Part shown: one piece after another, positions 35,999 through 44,626 of the stretch
Layout of the letters: each line of letters opens with the position of its first letter
How positions within the stretch are numbered: the stretch's first letter is position 1
Assembly: GCF_044457565.1 (NCBI RefSeq)
Contig: NZ_JBITGZ010000027.1
Coordinates: forward strand, 32,228 to 96,227
Length of the DNA: 64,000 nucleotides
Direction: 5' to 3'
Origin: Kitasatospora sp044457565
GTDB taxonomy: Bacteria; Actinomycetota; Actinomycetes; Streptomycetales; Streptomycetaceae
The notes under the pieces: model-generated
What the model was told of the DNA's origin: nothing
Seen by the model: only the letters and a program-made list of their open reading frames with translations
The model's database searches: none
Translations under genes and position numbers: made by a program

Positions 35999-36430
35999 AT
36001 GAGCACGCTGGAGGAGCAGATCGACATCAACGCCCCGGCCGGCGCGGTCTGGGAGGAACTGCACCGCGTCGACGACTACCCGCTGTTCGTGGACGGCGTC
36101 CGGAACGCCTCAACCCACGGCAGGCGCCACGCCCACCTCGACGTGGCGACGGGCGACGGCGAGCAGGACTTCGAGACCGAGATCACCGACCTCGGCCGGG
36201 GCCGGGTGATGGCCTGGCGCACCCTCGGCGGGCCGGACCTGAAGGGTGCCTTCGCACTGTTGGAGCTGGACCCCGAGCACACCCGGGTGCAGATCCGGCT
36301 GGAGTACGACCCCGACACCGTGCGGGAGACGTTCGGCGGGCCCAGGGGCTTCGCGCAGGCGGGGGCGATCGAGCGGGCCGTGCGGGCCGACCTGGAGCTG
36401 TTCAAGAGCGTCGTCGAGGCGCAGCCCTGA
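35999..36430 (+). CDS. SRPBCC family (polyketide cyclase-like) protein
   Basis: A 143-residue START/SRPBCC fold protein with the typical opening IDINAPAGAVWEELHRVDDYPLF and later ITDLGRGRVMAWRTLGGPDLKG and a C-terminal helix AVRADLELFKSVVE. The family binds hydrophobic ligands in a deep pocket. Many stand-alone Streptomyces members have no known role. CTGGAGG lies three bases before ATG 35999. Divergent from the glycosylase gene, 109 bases apart. Confidence 0.85.
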   Translation: MSTLEEQIDINAPAGAVWEELHRVDDYPLFVDGVRNASTHGRRHAHLDVATGDGEQDFETEITDLGRGRVMAWRTLGGPDLKGAFALLELDPEHTRVQIRLEYDPDTVRETFGGPRGFAQAGAIERAVRADLELFKSVVEAQP

Positions 36431-36533
36431 GCGGGGCGGCCCTGGCAGAGGCAGCGAGGTCCGAAGGTGTCCATCCTCACAGGGCCGGCGCAGCACGATG
36501 GTTCGCATGTGAACTGTGGCAGACTCGGAGGGC

Positions 36534-37211
36534 ATGAGCGACAGCCAGGCCGCCCGGACGCTGCGCGCGGCCGTGTTCGCCGCGCTGGTCGTGCTGTTGG
36601 CCGCGCTCGGCCAGGTGCTGCTCACCGGCCGTCCACTGCCGGTCACGGTGCTGGCCGTCGCGGCCGTCGCGGTCTTCGCCCTCGCACTGGCACTGGCCGG
36701 CTCCGCGCGGAGTCTGCGCCGGATCGCGGCGCTCCTCCTCCCGCTCCAGCTGGCGCTCAGCGTGCTGTTCGACCTGGCCCAGGCCACCTGCTCCCCCGCC
36801 GGAGCGGCCTCCGCGCTGCACGGCTTCGAGCCGTTGGTCTGCCGTGCCGGGTCGATCGGCGGCTTCCTGCTGGGCCACCAGGGTCACACCCCGCCCGCCG
36901 TCCCGGCGCCGCTCGGCGGCCTGCTGCTCCTGCTGGCGCACCTCGCCGTCGGCCTGCTCGCCGCGTACTGGCTGCGCACCGCCGACGCCGCGCTGCGCGG
37001 CCTCGGCGAGGCGATGCGCACGCTGCGTGAGTTCCTGCACTCCTTCCTCCCGGCCGCCGGCCGGCTGCTGCTGCTCGCCGCGCCCGCCCTGGCGCGGGCG
37101 CCGGCCCGGGTGCCGATCCCCCGTGCCAGCCGGCAGCGGATCCCCGCCCAGGACGTCCTGCTCGGCCCGGCCGTACGGCGCGGTCCGCCCGTGCTCGTAC
37201 CGGCAGCCTGA
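36534..37211 (+). CDS. Polytopic membrane protein, upstream of DsbA-VKOR genes
   Basis: A 225-residue membrane protein with about four helices (near 9-30, 33-55, 60-80, 125-150 and a hydrophobic stretch near 170-185), Ala/Leu-rich, with two Cys in the loop between helices 3 and 4 (ATCSPAG and LVCRAGS). No family is recognised. It lies 94 bases before the DsbA-like gene on the same strand and could be part of that oxidative folding locus. Start ATG 36534 has GGAGGG only a base or two away. GTG 36516 in frame is an alternative. Confidence 0.7.
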   Translation: MSDSQAARTLRAAVFAALVVLLAALGQVLLTGRPLPVTVLAVAAVAVFALALALAGSARSLRRIAALLLPLQLALSVLFDLAQATCSPAGAASALHGFEPLVCRAGSIGGFLLGHQGHTPPAVPAPLGGLLLLLAHLAVGLLAAYWLRTADAALRGLGEAMRTLREFLHSFLPAAGRLLLLAAPALARAPARVPIPRASRQRIPAQDVLLGPAVRRGPPVLVPAA

Positions 37212-37305
37212 GAGTCCCGGGGACCACCCGTCTCTCAGCGGCCGGACCGCCGCGCGCCCGTGCGCGCCCCGCCGACCTCCGACCGAGCACAGGACGAACC
37301 CTCCC

Positions 37306-38121
37306 ATGAGCAAGAACAGCAAGAACGGCAAGAACACCGGCAGCACCACCACCGGCCGGCGCGCGGCCACCGAGCGCCTGCACGATGAGCGCCGGCGCGC
37401 CGAGCGCTCCGCCCGGATCCGCCGCCGCACGGTCGTCGGCGCGGCCTCGGCCGCCGTGCTCGCCCTCGCGGCGGGCGTGGCCCTGGCGATCGGTGGCGCC
37501 GACGGCGGCGCCGGCGCGCAGGCCGACGGCCCGCTGGTCGTCCCGGCCAACGCGTCCGGCCCGGACGGCACCGTGGTCGTCTACGGCAAGGCCGACGCCC
37601 CGCACACCCTCCAGGTCTTCGAGGACTTCCGCTGTCCGTACTGCGGGCAGCTGGAGACGACCGACGGCAAGGCGATGCAGGCCCTCGCGGACGACGGCAC
37701 GTACAAGATCGAGTACCACCTGGCGACCTTCCTCGACAAGGGCCTGGGCGGCAAGGGGTCCCGGACTGCGCTGGCCGCCGCCGGCGCCGCGCTCAACGAG
37801 GGCGTCGACAAGTTCAAGCAGTTCCACGACGTGCTCTACGCCAACCAGCCCGACGAGCGCGAGGACGCCTTCGGCGACGTCAACCACATGCTCACCCTCG
37901 CCGACAAGGTGCCCGGCCTGAAGACCGACGCCTTCACCAAAGCCGTCACCGAGGGCACCTACGCCCCCTGGGCCGCCAAGGTCGCCACCGCCTTCGACTC
38001 CAGCGGCGTCACCGGCACCCCCACCGTGAAGCTCGACGGCAAGAAGCTGGAGGTGTTCGGCAACGGCGCCGCGGTCACGCCCGAGCAGTTCACCACCCTG
38101 GTGAAGCAGGCGATCGGATGA
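37306..38121 (+). CDS. DsbA-like membrane-anchored thioredoxin-domain protein
   Basis: A 271-residue disulfide oxidoreductase. It has a basic cytoplasmic N-terminus (1-42), an anchor helix (about 43-63) and a DsbA-type thioredoxin domain outside the membrane (about 85-270). The active site is FRCPYCGQ (Cys110, Cys113) and the cis-proline loop is TGTPTVK. It should form or shuffle disulfides in exported proteins. The next gene encodes VKOR and overlaps by ATGA, giving tight coupling of the oxidant and its recycling partner. AGGACG precedes ATG 37306. Confidence 0.92.
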   Translation: MSKNSKNGKNTGSTTTGRRAATERLHDERRRAERSARIRRRTVVGAASAAVLALAAGVALAIGGADGGAGAQADGPLVVPANASGPDGTVVVYGKADAPHTLQVFEDFRCPYCGQLETTDGKAMQALADDGTYKIEYHLATFLDKGLGGKGSRTALAAAGAALNEGVDKFKQFHDVLYANQPDEREDAFGDVNHMLTLADKVPGLKTDAFTKAVTEGTYAPWAAKVATAFDSSGVTGTPTVKLDGKKLEVFGNGAAVTPEQFTTLVKQAIG

Positions 38122-38744
38122 CCGTCGCCGACCGCGGGGCCGACGCGAGCCGGACGATCGGTGCGAGCCGCGCCTACGCCGTCCTGCTGCTGATCACGGG
38201 CGCGCTCGGGCTGGCCGCCTCGTCCGTGCTGACGCTCGACAAGATCAGGCTGCTCAAGGACCCCTCGTACATCCCCAACTGCAACATCAACCCGATCATC
38301 AGCTGCGGCTCGGTGATGCGCAGCGAGCAGGCCGAGGCCTTCGGCTTCCCCAACTCCCTGCTCGGGCTGGCCGGCTTCGCCGTGGTGCTCGCGGTGGGCG
38401 CCGGCCTGCTCGCCGGAGCCCGCTACCGGCGCTGGTTCTGGCTGGGGCTCCAGCTGGGGACACTGTTCGGCATCGGGTTCGTGACCTGGCTGATGACGCA
38501 GGCGCTGTACGAGATCGGCGCGCTCTGCCCGTTCTGCATGGTGGTCTGGGCGGCGATGATCCCGCTGTTCTGGTACACCACCCTGCAGAACCTGCGCAGC
38601 GGCGCGATCCCCGTACCGGCCCGCCTACGGCCGGCCGTCCGGGAGCTGGCCCGCTACCACTGGGCCGTCCCCGCGCTGTGGGCCGCCGTCATCGCCCTGC
38701 TGATCCTCAACCGCTTCTGGTACTACTGGAGCACCCTGCTCTGA
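38118..38744 (+). CDS. Vitamin K epoxide reductase (VKOR) family protein
   Basis: A 208-residue integral membrane quinone reductase that reoxidises DsbA-like partners. Five hydrophobic segments are visible. The loop cysteines are in PNCNINPIISCGS (Cys55, Cys63), the conserved Ser is in GFPNSLLG, and the active-site pair is CPFC (about 137-140). Coupled to the DsbA-like gene by a four-base overlap, as in other actinobacteria where this pair supports oxidative protein folding. Confidence 0.94.
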   Translation: MTVADRGADASRTIGASRAYAVLLLITGALGLAASSVLTLDKIRLLKDPSYIPNCNINPIISCGSVMRSEQAEAFGFPNSLLGLAGFAVVLAVGAGLLAGARYRRWFWLGLQLGTLFGIGFVTWLMTQALYEIGALCPFCMVVWAAMIPLFWYTTLQNLRSGAIPVPARLRPAVRELARYHWAVPALWAAVIALLILNRFWYYWSTLL

Positions 38745-38752
38745 CGCGCCGC

Positions 38753-38782
38753 TGCCCGGCCCGCCGAGAGGCGGGCCGGGCA
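38753..38782. terminator. 13-bp hairpin with GAGA loop after VKOR
   Basis: Arms 38753-38765 and 38770-38782 are perfectly complementary around a GAGA tetraloop, nine bases after the VKOR stop codon. Transcription converges on it from the small genes at 38794-39234 on the minus strand, so it probably serves both directions. Confidence 0.8.
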
Positions 38783-38793
38783 CGGCCGGAGCA

Positions 38794-38946
38794 TCAGCCC
38801 GGGGTCGCGGGGGACGGACTGCCGGTCTTCGGCGGGGCCTTCGGGGCTTCGTTCATCGCGGCCGGCTCCCCGTCCGTCACGGGTGCCGGGACGTGCTCCT
38901 CGGGCACCCGCTCGCCTCCGGGGCGCTCACGTCCGGTACCGACCAC
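38794..38946 (-). CDS. Possible 50-residue Pro-rich small protein
   Basis: A frame of 51 codons starting at GTG 38946, 12 bases after the stop of the CBM48-like gene, with strong third-position GC. It is hydrophilic and Pro/Glu-rich (RVPEEHVPAPV, NEAPKAPPKTG), and no ribosome site is obvious. It may be a real small downstream gene, or the old C-terminal tail of the CBM48-like gene now cut off by that stop, since it lies in the same reading frame. No database family is recognised. Confidence 0.3.
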   Translation of the reverse strand: MVGTGRERPGGERVPEEHVPAPVTDGEPAAMNEAPKAPPKTGSPSPATPG

Positions 38947-38958
38947 CGGTGGGCGGTA

Positions 38959-39234
38959 TCAGGTGTGCAGGTATCCGTTGCGGCCGTCGTGACCGTCGGC
39001 GCCCGTCTCGTCGAACCAGTAGTCGCCGTGCGCGAGGTAGCGGAACTGCACCCGCTGCTCGGCGGGCATCGAGACGGTGACGGCCCGGGTGCCGTCCTCG
39101 CGCTCGGTCAGCGGGTGGACGCCGGGGCGCCAGTCGTTGAAGTCCCCGACGACGCTGACCTCGCCGCACGGGTGGTCGGCGGGCAGTACGAAGGTGACCT
39201 CGGTGGAGTTCTTGCGGCGGGTACGTTCCAGCAT
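38959..39234 (-). CDS. Small CBM48/isoamylase early-set domain protein
   Basis: A 91-residue protein consisting of one glycogen-binding-like (CBM48/AMPK-beta) domain: VTFVLPADHPCGEVSVVGDFNDW, VTVSMPAEQRVQFRYLAHGDYW and DGRNGY. It probably binds alpha-glucans or acts as an accessory to an unseen enzyme. Stand-alone versions occur in Streptomyces and their role is not settled. Start ATG 39234 has GAGGAG nine bases upstream. Confidence 0.85.
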   Translation of the reverse strand: MLERTRRKNSTEVTFVLPADHPCGEVSVVGDFNDWRPGVHPLTEREDGTRAVTVSMPAEQRVQFRYLAHGDYWFDETGADGHDGRNGYLHT

Positions 39235-39402
39235 GGCCGTCGGCTCCTCGGGAAGGGGGTGTCCCACCGATGGTGGGACACCCGCGCCGCGCGCGAGCGG
39301 CCGCCTCGCCGCCGTCCGGCCGGCGGCTCACCCGGACAGCCGAGACGGGCCGAGGGCGGCCGGGGCGGCTCCGGGCGGTACGGCGCCGGAGGCCGCGGCC
39401 CC

Positions 39403-39684
39403 TCAGCCCGAGCGCATCGCACCGTCGCAGGCGGTACAGATCAGCCCCGACCAGCGCGGCGGATACCAGCGCACGCCCGGCCCCGGCGGCTGCCACGGCT
39501 CGACGATCATGCTGGCCGTGTCCAGCCCGCAGGCCGTCACCGGGCCCGGGTCCGCCGGGATGTCCGGGTCCGCCGCCGCCGCGTGGACCAGTCGCACGGA
39601 CAGCTGGTCGACCGGCTCCTCACCCACCCTGATGATCTGAGCGTCCAACGGCTCCCGGAGCTCAAGCACCACGATCACACCCAT
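39403..39684 (-). CDS. Conserved hypothetical protein, 93 residues
   Basis: A 93-residue soluble protein starting MGVIVVLELREPL, with DQLSVRLVHA and a GLDTASMIVEPW segment, ending in GLICTACDGAMR. The CxxC (ICTAC) near the C-terminus could bind metal or be redox active. Codon bias supports it. I recognise no named family. It is divergent from the SpoIIE-type phosphatase gene at 39870. Start ATG 39684 is the first ATG before the conserved-looking strand. Confidence 0.6.
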   Translation of the reverse strand: MGVIVVLELREPLDAQIIRVGEEPVDQLSVRLVHAAAADPDIPADPGPVTACGLDTASMIVEPWQPPGPGVRWYPPRWSGLICTACDGAMRSG

Positions 39685-39869
39685 GCATCCACCATGCGCC
39701 CGACCCACCGCCGGCGCACGCAGCGGCCGTCCGGGCCCGGCCCGGCGGGGCGGGCCCGGCCGCCCCGAATCCCGGTGCGTCCGCCGGGACGCGTATGGGA
39801 CGATGCGGCCCACACGAACTGGCGTGATCCTGGAGACTGAGCGGTTCCGGGCGGCACGAGGAGGAAGCG

Positions 39870-41603
39870 GTGCACCCCGAGGCTTCTGGCCGGGACGCCG
39901 CCGACGCTCTGATCGACGCGGCAGCGGCCGCCATGGCGATCGACAGTGGCGGGCTGCTGCGCGCGGTGCTGACCGCCGCCCCGGCCGGTATCGCCCTGCT
40001 CGACCCGCAGCTGCACTGGCGCTATGTGAACCCGGCCTTCGCCCGGGCGACCGGGCTGCGCCCCGGCGATCTGCTCGGGCGGGAGGCTGCCGCGACACCG
40101 CCCGCCGAGGCCTCGGCCACCCTGCGCGCGGTCCTCGCCGACGGCCGGCCCCGGGTGCTGCACCCGGCCTGGCCGGCCACGGGCGGCGACCCGGCGGGCG
40201 TACGGCTGGGGGCGGGCATACGGCTGGAGGCGGGCCGACTGGAGCTGGCCGGACGGGTGGCCGGCCTGGTCGTGGTGGCCGCCGGGCCCACGGACGCCGA
40301 CCTGCTCCCGGAGCTGGAGCGCGCCCGGCACCGGCTGGCGCTGCTGGACGAGGCCGCCGACCGGATCGGCACCACCCTGGACACCGACACCACCTGCGCC
40401 GAGCTGGCCGAGTTCACCGTGCCACGGCTGGCCGAGCTGACGATCGTGGACGTGCTGCCGTCCGAGACCGCGGGCCACGGCGGCGGGCGCGCCCGGGGCC
40501 TGCCCCGGTTACGGCGGACGGCGGTGGCCTGCACGCCGGAGCTGCGTCCGCGCATCGGGGCGTTCGCGCGGGCCGGCGAGTCGGTCCGCCACCGGGCGGG
40601 CTCCGCCACCGCCCGCAGCCTGGAGACGGGCCGGCCGGTACTGACGGACCTGCGCTCCGGCGAGCAGCCGGGCGGCCCGGCCGAGGACGCCAAGAGCCTC
40701 GCCGCGTACCGGGCCGCGGGCCTGGAGGCGGTCCTGACCGTGCCGCTGGCCGCGCGCGGTCAGCTGATCGGTGCGATGACGCTGGCCCGGGGCCACGGGT
40801 CCGGCCCGGGGTTCACGGAGGAGGACGTCCTGCTGATCGGGAACCTGGCCGCCCGGGCCGCGATCGGCATCGACAACGCGCGGCGCTACACCCGCTCGCA
40901 GGGCATCGCGCTGGAGCTCCAGCGCGCGCTGCTGGCCGAGCCCGGCAATCCGCACCCCAACCTGGAGCTCGCCTCCCGCTACCTGCCCTCCGGCACCAGC
41001 TCGGTGGTCGGCGGGGACTGGTACGAGAGCGTCCGGCTGCCGTTCGGGCGCACGCTGCTGGTGATGGGCGACGTGATGGGCCACGGCGTGGAGGCGGCCG
41101 TCGACATGAGCAACTACCGCTCGATGCTCCGGTACGTCGCCGGGATGGACCTGCCGCCGCACCGGATCCTGCGCCAGCTCGACGCGCTGATCTGCGAGAA
41201 CGAGGCCGCCCGGCCCGCGACCTGCCTGCTGGCGCTCGCCGACCCGGCCCGGCACCGCTGGACCTTCTCCAGCGCCGGCCACCTGCCGCCGGTGCTCATC
41301 ACCGCCGACCGCGCCAACGAGCTGGTCGAGATTCCGACCGGCCCGCCGCTGGGCACCGGCTTCGGCGGCCACGAGCAGGCGATCCACGAGCTGAACCCGG
41401 AGCAGGTGCTGCTGCTCTACACCGACGGCCTGGTGGAGCGGCGCGGCGAGGACATCGACGTCTCGCTCGCCCGGCTGGCCGGACTCCGGCTGCCGGCCGC
41501 GGGCGATCTGGACGATCTGCTGGACAGCGTGCTGCACGGTCTGACCCCGCACGCCGCCGAGGACGACATCGCCCTGCTGGCCGCCCGGATCCGCCGGCGC
41601 TGA
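39870..41603 (+). CDS. PAS-GAF-SpoIIE PP2C-type phosphatase (intact)
   Basis: A 577-residue signalling phosphatase: PAS-like (about 38-95), GAF (about 160-345) and SpoIIE/PP2C (about 360-575). All metal-site motifs are whole: VGGDWYE, GDVMGHG, LLYTDGLVE and AEDDIALLAAR. It should dephosphorylate STAS anti-anti-sigma proteins in response to a ligand or redox cue sensed by PAS/GAF. No HATPase follows, unlike the protein at 18477. Start GTG 39870 has GAGGAGGAAG right upstream. Confidence 0.93.
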   Translation: MHPEASGRDAADALIDAAAAAMAIDSGGLLRAVLTAAPAGIALLDPQLHWRYVNPAFARATGLRPGDLLGREAAATPPAEASATLRAVLADGRPRVLHPAWPATGGDPAGVRLGAGIRLEAGRLELAGRVAGLVVVAAGPTDADLLPELERARHRLALLDEAADRIGTTLDTDTTCAELAEFTVPRLAELTIVDVLPSETAGHGGGRARGLPRLRRTAVACTPELRPRIGAFARAGESVRHRAGSATARSLETGRPVLTDLRSGEQPGGPAEDAKSLAAYRAAGLEAVLTVPLAARGQLIGAMTLARGHGSGPGFTEEDVLLIGNLAARAAIGIDNARRYTRSQGIALELQRALLAEPGNPHPNLELASRYLPSGTSSVVGGDWYESVRLPFGRTLLVMGDVMGHGVEAAVDMSNYRSMLRYVAGMDLPPHRILRQLDALICENEAARPATCLLALADPARHRWTFSSAGHLPPVLITADRANELVEIPTGPPLGTGFGGHEQAIHELNPEQVLLLYTDGLVERRGEDIDVSLARLAGLRLPAAGDLDDLLDSVLHGLTPHAAEDDIALLAARIRRR

Positions 41604-41677
41604 GCGTGACCGTCGGCGGATCCGGGCAAAGCCGGCGGGGCGTGGAGGCTCGGGCGCGGGCGGGGCGGGTGGGCTGC

Positions 41678-42244
41678 TCAGGCAGCGCCGGGCGGCGCCC
41701 GCCACCACGGGTAGTCCAGGCCCGCCAGGCGGTTGACCAGCAGCCCCTGGGCGACCAGCAGGACGACTGCGGCCAGCACGGTGACCAGCTGCGCCGGCGT
41801 GCGCAGCAGCCCCGTCGCGACGATGAGGGCCGTCGAGGCCGCAGCCGGGTTCGCCACGCCCAGCAGGGCCATGACCGCGCAGGTCACGCCGAGGGCGATG
41901 GCCGCGGCCGCGATCCGGGGCCCGGTGACGTCGTCGACGTCCGGGCGGGTGTGCCGCAGGCCGGTGAGGGTGAGCGCGAGGTAGCCGGCCAGTACGCCGA
42001 TCAGGTGGCCGCAGACGGTGTTGCGGGGCGAGGCCACCCGCGCGGTGGGGGTGTAGAAGATCACGAAGGCGGTCGCACCGAGTGAGGGGAAGAGGAACGG
42101 CGCGTGGCTGACGTGCGCGAGGACGGCCATCACCGCCAGCGCGACGCTCGCGTTGACCGCCGAGTAGGCGGCCCGGACAACGCTGGGATCGTGCCGCGCC
42201 ATGACGGCCGGCAGCTCCAGGCGCGCGAGCAGATCCCTGAGCAC
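41678..42244 (-). CDS. HPP family integral membrane protein
   Basis: A protein of about 188 residues with four to five membrane helices, fitting the HPP family: PFLFPSLGATAFVIFYTPTAR, SPRNTVCGHLIGVLAGY, GVANPAAASTALIV and a short tail with YPWWRAPP. Some plant and cyanobacterial HPP proteins are nitrite transporters, and bacterial roles are unclear. The start is uncertain: GTG 42244 is listed, and ATG 42202 is the alternative. Both have weak ribosome sites. Confidence 0.8.
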   Translation of the reverse strand: MLRDLLARLELPAVMARHDPSVVRAAYSAVNASVALAVMAVLAHVSHAPFLFPSLGATAFVIFYTPTARVASPRNTVCGHLIGVLAGYLALTLTGLRHTRPDVDDVTGPRIAAAAIALGVTCAVMALLGVANPAAASTALIVATGLLRTPAQLVTVLAAVVLLVAQGLLVNRLAGLDYPWWRAPPGAA

Positions 42245-42503
42245 CGGCCACCGTCCGTCGTGGGGAGTTCTGACTGGCACTCGGATACCCGGTCGCCGTG
42301 CGCCACCGGCCCCGGCGGCGCGATCGCACCCGATCGGCGCACCGGCCCGCACACCCGTCGCCCGCCGGCCCGGGCCCGGACACGGGGCCCGGCGCGGTGT
42401 TCCCGGCGCGCGGGGCCGGCCGGATTCCTGGCGCGCGGGCGACCCCGGGTGGACAGTGGACGAGAAGGACCAGGGGGGCGGTACCACCGAGGAGGCAACG
42501 GCC

Positions 42504-42785
42504 ATGCAGCACTCTGACGTCCCGCGCTCCAAGCCGGAGGGCATCTCCCCGCACGCCCTGGACAACGACGTGCTGCTGCACGAGCTGGAACAGCTCCACC
42601 GCACCAGGCACGAGACCTTCCTCTACGGCTCCGAGGACGCGCTGCAACGGCACACCCTGCGTACCGGGCAACTGGAGGCGGAGTACCTGCACCGCTTCCC
42701 GCACCGGCAGGTCACCGCGGCACGCACCAGGGCCGGGGCCCGCGCCCGCGAGGCGGCCGCGCGCGCCACGTCGCTGCCCGAGTAG
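42504..42785 (+). CDS. DUF6158-like small protein
   Basis: A 93-residue cytoplasmic protein, mostly helical: GISPHALDNDVLLHELEQLHRTRHETFLYGSEDAL then QLEAEYLHRFP and an Arg/Ala-rich tail. The pattern matches small streptomycete proteins of the DUF6158 type, function unknown. A GGAGG lies about nine bases before ATG 42504. Next to gabD but with no visible functional link. Confidence 0.75.
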   Translation: MQHSDVPRSKPEGISPHALDNDVLLHELEQLHRTRHETFLYGSEDALQRHTLRTGQLEAEYLHRFPHRQVTAARTRAGARAREAAARATSLPE

Positions 42786-42952
42786 CCGGGCCGGAACAGC
42801 CGGGCCCACGGACGCCGGGCCCGAACAACCGGGCCCGGACGGCCGCCCGGGCAGCCACCGCTCGCCGTCTCCCCGGGACGGCGGGCTCCGGCGCGCCACC
42901 GGCGGCGATCGGTAGCAGGGTGGACGTATCGGACGAGCCCCCGGGAGCCATC

Positions 42953-44347
42953 ATGCCCATCGCCAGTGTCAACCCCGCGACCGGCGAGACGCTGCAGACC
43001 TTCGAGCCGCTGGACCGCGACGGGCTGGAGCTACGCCTCGCCCGGGCGGAGAGCGCCTACCGCCAGTACCGGACCACCGGCTTCGAGCGGCGCGCCGAGC
43101 TGCTGCACCGGGCCGCCGACCTGCTGGACGAGGACCGCGAGGCGCTCGCCCGCACCATGACCGAGGAGATGGGCAAGCCGCTGACCGCGGCCAGGGCCGA
43201 GGCCGCGAAGTGCGCCAAGGCGATGCGCTGGTACGCCGACCGCGCCCCCGGACTGCTCGCGGACGAGCACCCGGCGCCGGGCGACGTCGCGGACGCCGGG
43301 GCGAGCGCCGCGTACGTCCGCTACCGCCCGCTGGGCGTGGTGCTGGCCGTGATGCCGTGGAACTTCCCGTTCTGGCAGGTGATCCGCTTCGCGGCGCCGG
43401 CGCTGATGGCCGGGAACGTCGGGCTGCTCAAGCACGCCTCCAACGTCCCCCGGACGGCCCTGGCACTGGAGGACCTCTTCCGCCGGGCCGGGTTCCCGGT
43501 CGGCTGCTTCCAGACCCTGCTGATCGGATCCGGCGCGGTGGAGGGCGTGGTGCGGGACCGCCGGGTGGCGGCGGTGACGCTGACCGGCAGCGAGCCGGCC
43601 GGGCGGGCGGTGGCCTCGGCGGCGGCCGACGAGGTGAAGAAGTCGGTACTGGAGCTGGGCGGCAGCGACCCGTTCGTGGTGCTGCCCAGCGCGGACCTGG
43701 AGGCGGCCGTCCGTACCGCGGTCAAGGCGCGGGCCCAGAACAACGGTCAGTCCTGTATCGCCGCCAAGCGCTTCATCGTGCACGCGGACGTGTACGCGCC
43801 CTTCCTGACGGGCTTCACCGAAGCGATGCGGGCGCTGCGGGTGGGCGATCCGATGGACGAGCAGACCGACGTCGGGCCGCTCGCCAGCCGGCAGGGGCGG
43901 GACGACCTGGAGTCGCTGGTCGCCGACGCGCGCTCGCACGGCGCCAGGGTGGAGTGCGGCGGCCGGAGGCCGGAGGGCCTGGACGGCGGCTGGTACTACG
44001 AACCGACGGTGCTCTCCGCGATCACGCCGGCGATGCGCATCCACACCGAGGAGACCTTCGGCCCGGTCGCCACCGTGTACCGGGTGGCGGACCTGGACGA
44101 GGCGCTGGCCCGCGCCAACGACACGCCGTTCGGGCTCAGTTCCAACGTCTGGACGACCAACCCGGCCGAGCAGCAGCGGTGCGTACGGGACATCGAGGCC
44201 GGCGGGGTCTTCTTCAACGGGATGACGGCCTCGCATCCGGCGCTGCCGTTCGGCGGCATCAAGCGCTCCGGCTTCGGGCGGGAGCTGTCCGGGCACGGCA
44301 TCCGGGAGTTCTGCAACGTCACCACGGTGTGGGTGGGGCAGGCGTAG
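42953..44347 (+). CDS. gabD: Succinate-semialdehyde dehydrogenase
   Basis: A 464-residue aldehyde dehydrogenase. The catalytic Glu is in LELGGSDPFVVL (about 233) and the catalytic Cys in NNGQSCIAAKRF (about 267). EEMGKPLTAARAE and VMPWNFPFWQV are typical of succinate-semialdehyde dehydrogenases that finish GABA breakdown. It oxidises succinic semialdehyde to succinate with NAD(P). An amino acid permease that could import GABA is about 8.6 kb away, not in an operon. Start ATG 42953 begins PIASVNPATGE. Confidence 0.9.
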   Translation: MPIASVNPATGETLQTFEPLDRDGLELRLARAESAYRQYRTTGFERRAELLHRAADLLDEDREALARTMTEEMGKPLTAARAEAAKCAKAMRWYADRAPGLLADEHPAPGDVADAGASAAYVRYRPLGVVLAVMPWNFPFWQVIRFAAPALMAGNVGLLKHASNVPRTALALEDLFRRAGFPVGCFQTLLIGSGAVEGVVRDRRVAAVTLTGSEPAGRAVASAAADEVKKSVLELGGSDPFVVLPSADLEAAVRTAVKARAQNNGQSCIAAKRFIVHADVYAPFLTGFTEAMRALRVGDPMDEQTDVGPLASRQGRDDLESLVADARSHGARVECGGRRPEGLDGGWYYEPTVLSAITPAMRIHTEETFGPVATVYRVADLDEALARANDTPFGLSSNVWTTNPAEQQRCVRDIEAGGVFFNGMTASHPALPFGGIKRSGFGRELSGHGIREFCNVTTVWVGQA

Positions 44348-44424
44348 CGGCCGACTCCCACGGGGGCGGGCGTGGCGGCTCGCCGGGCCTGGCGTGGCGG
44401 CCTGCCGGGGCGCCGCCGGGCGAT

Positions 44425-44456
44425 GTTCACCCGGTGGCCGGTTGCTGCTCACGCAC
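44425..44456 (+). promoter_or_regulatory. Candidate PHO-box-like site before glycosyltransferase
   Basis: GTTCACCCGG at 44425-44434 fits the PhoP repeat unit G(G/T)TCAYYYR(G/C) at all ten positions. At +11 the unit is poor. At +22 (44447) GCTCACGCAC fits eight of ten. This is a partial match of a phased array 171-200 bases before the glycosyltransferase. Regulation by phosphate is inference. Confidence 0.3.
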
Positions 44457-44626
44457 GTGGGTGGGGGGCCTCGCCGGGATCTCCTACGGTACCTCCAGGA
44501 CGCCCGCCCGCCGGTGAACTCACCGGCCGGCAGGGCTACTTCGCATGACATGTCGGCACTGCGCCGCACCGGTCGGCGCCCTCCCCACGCCGATCGGCTC
44601 CCGTTACCGAGGTCGAGCGGAAGACG

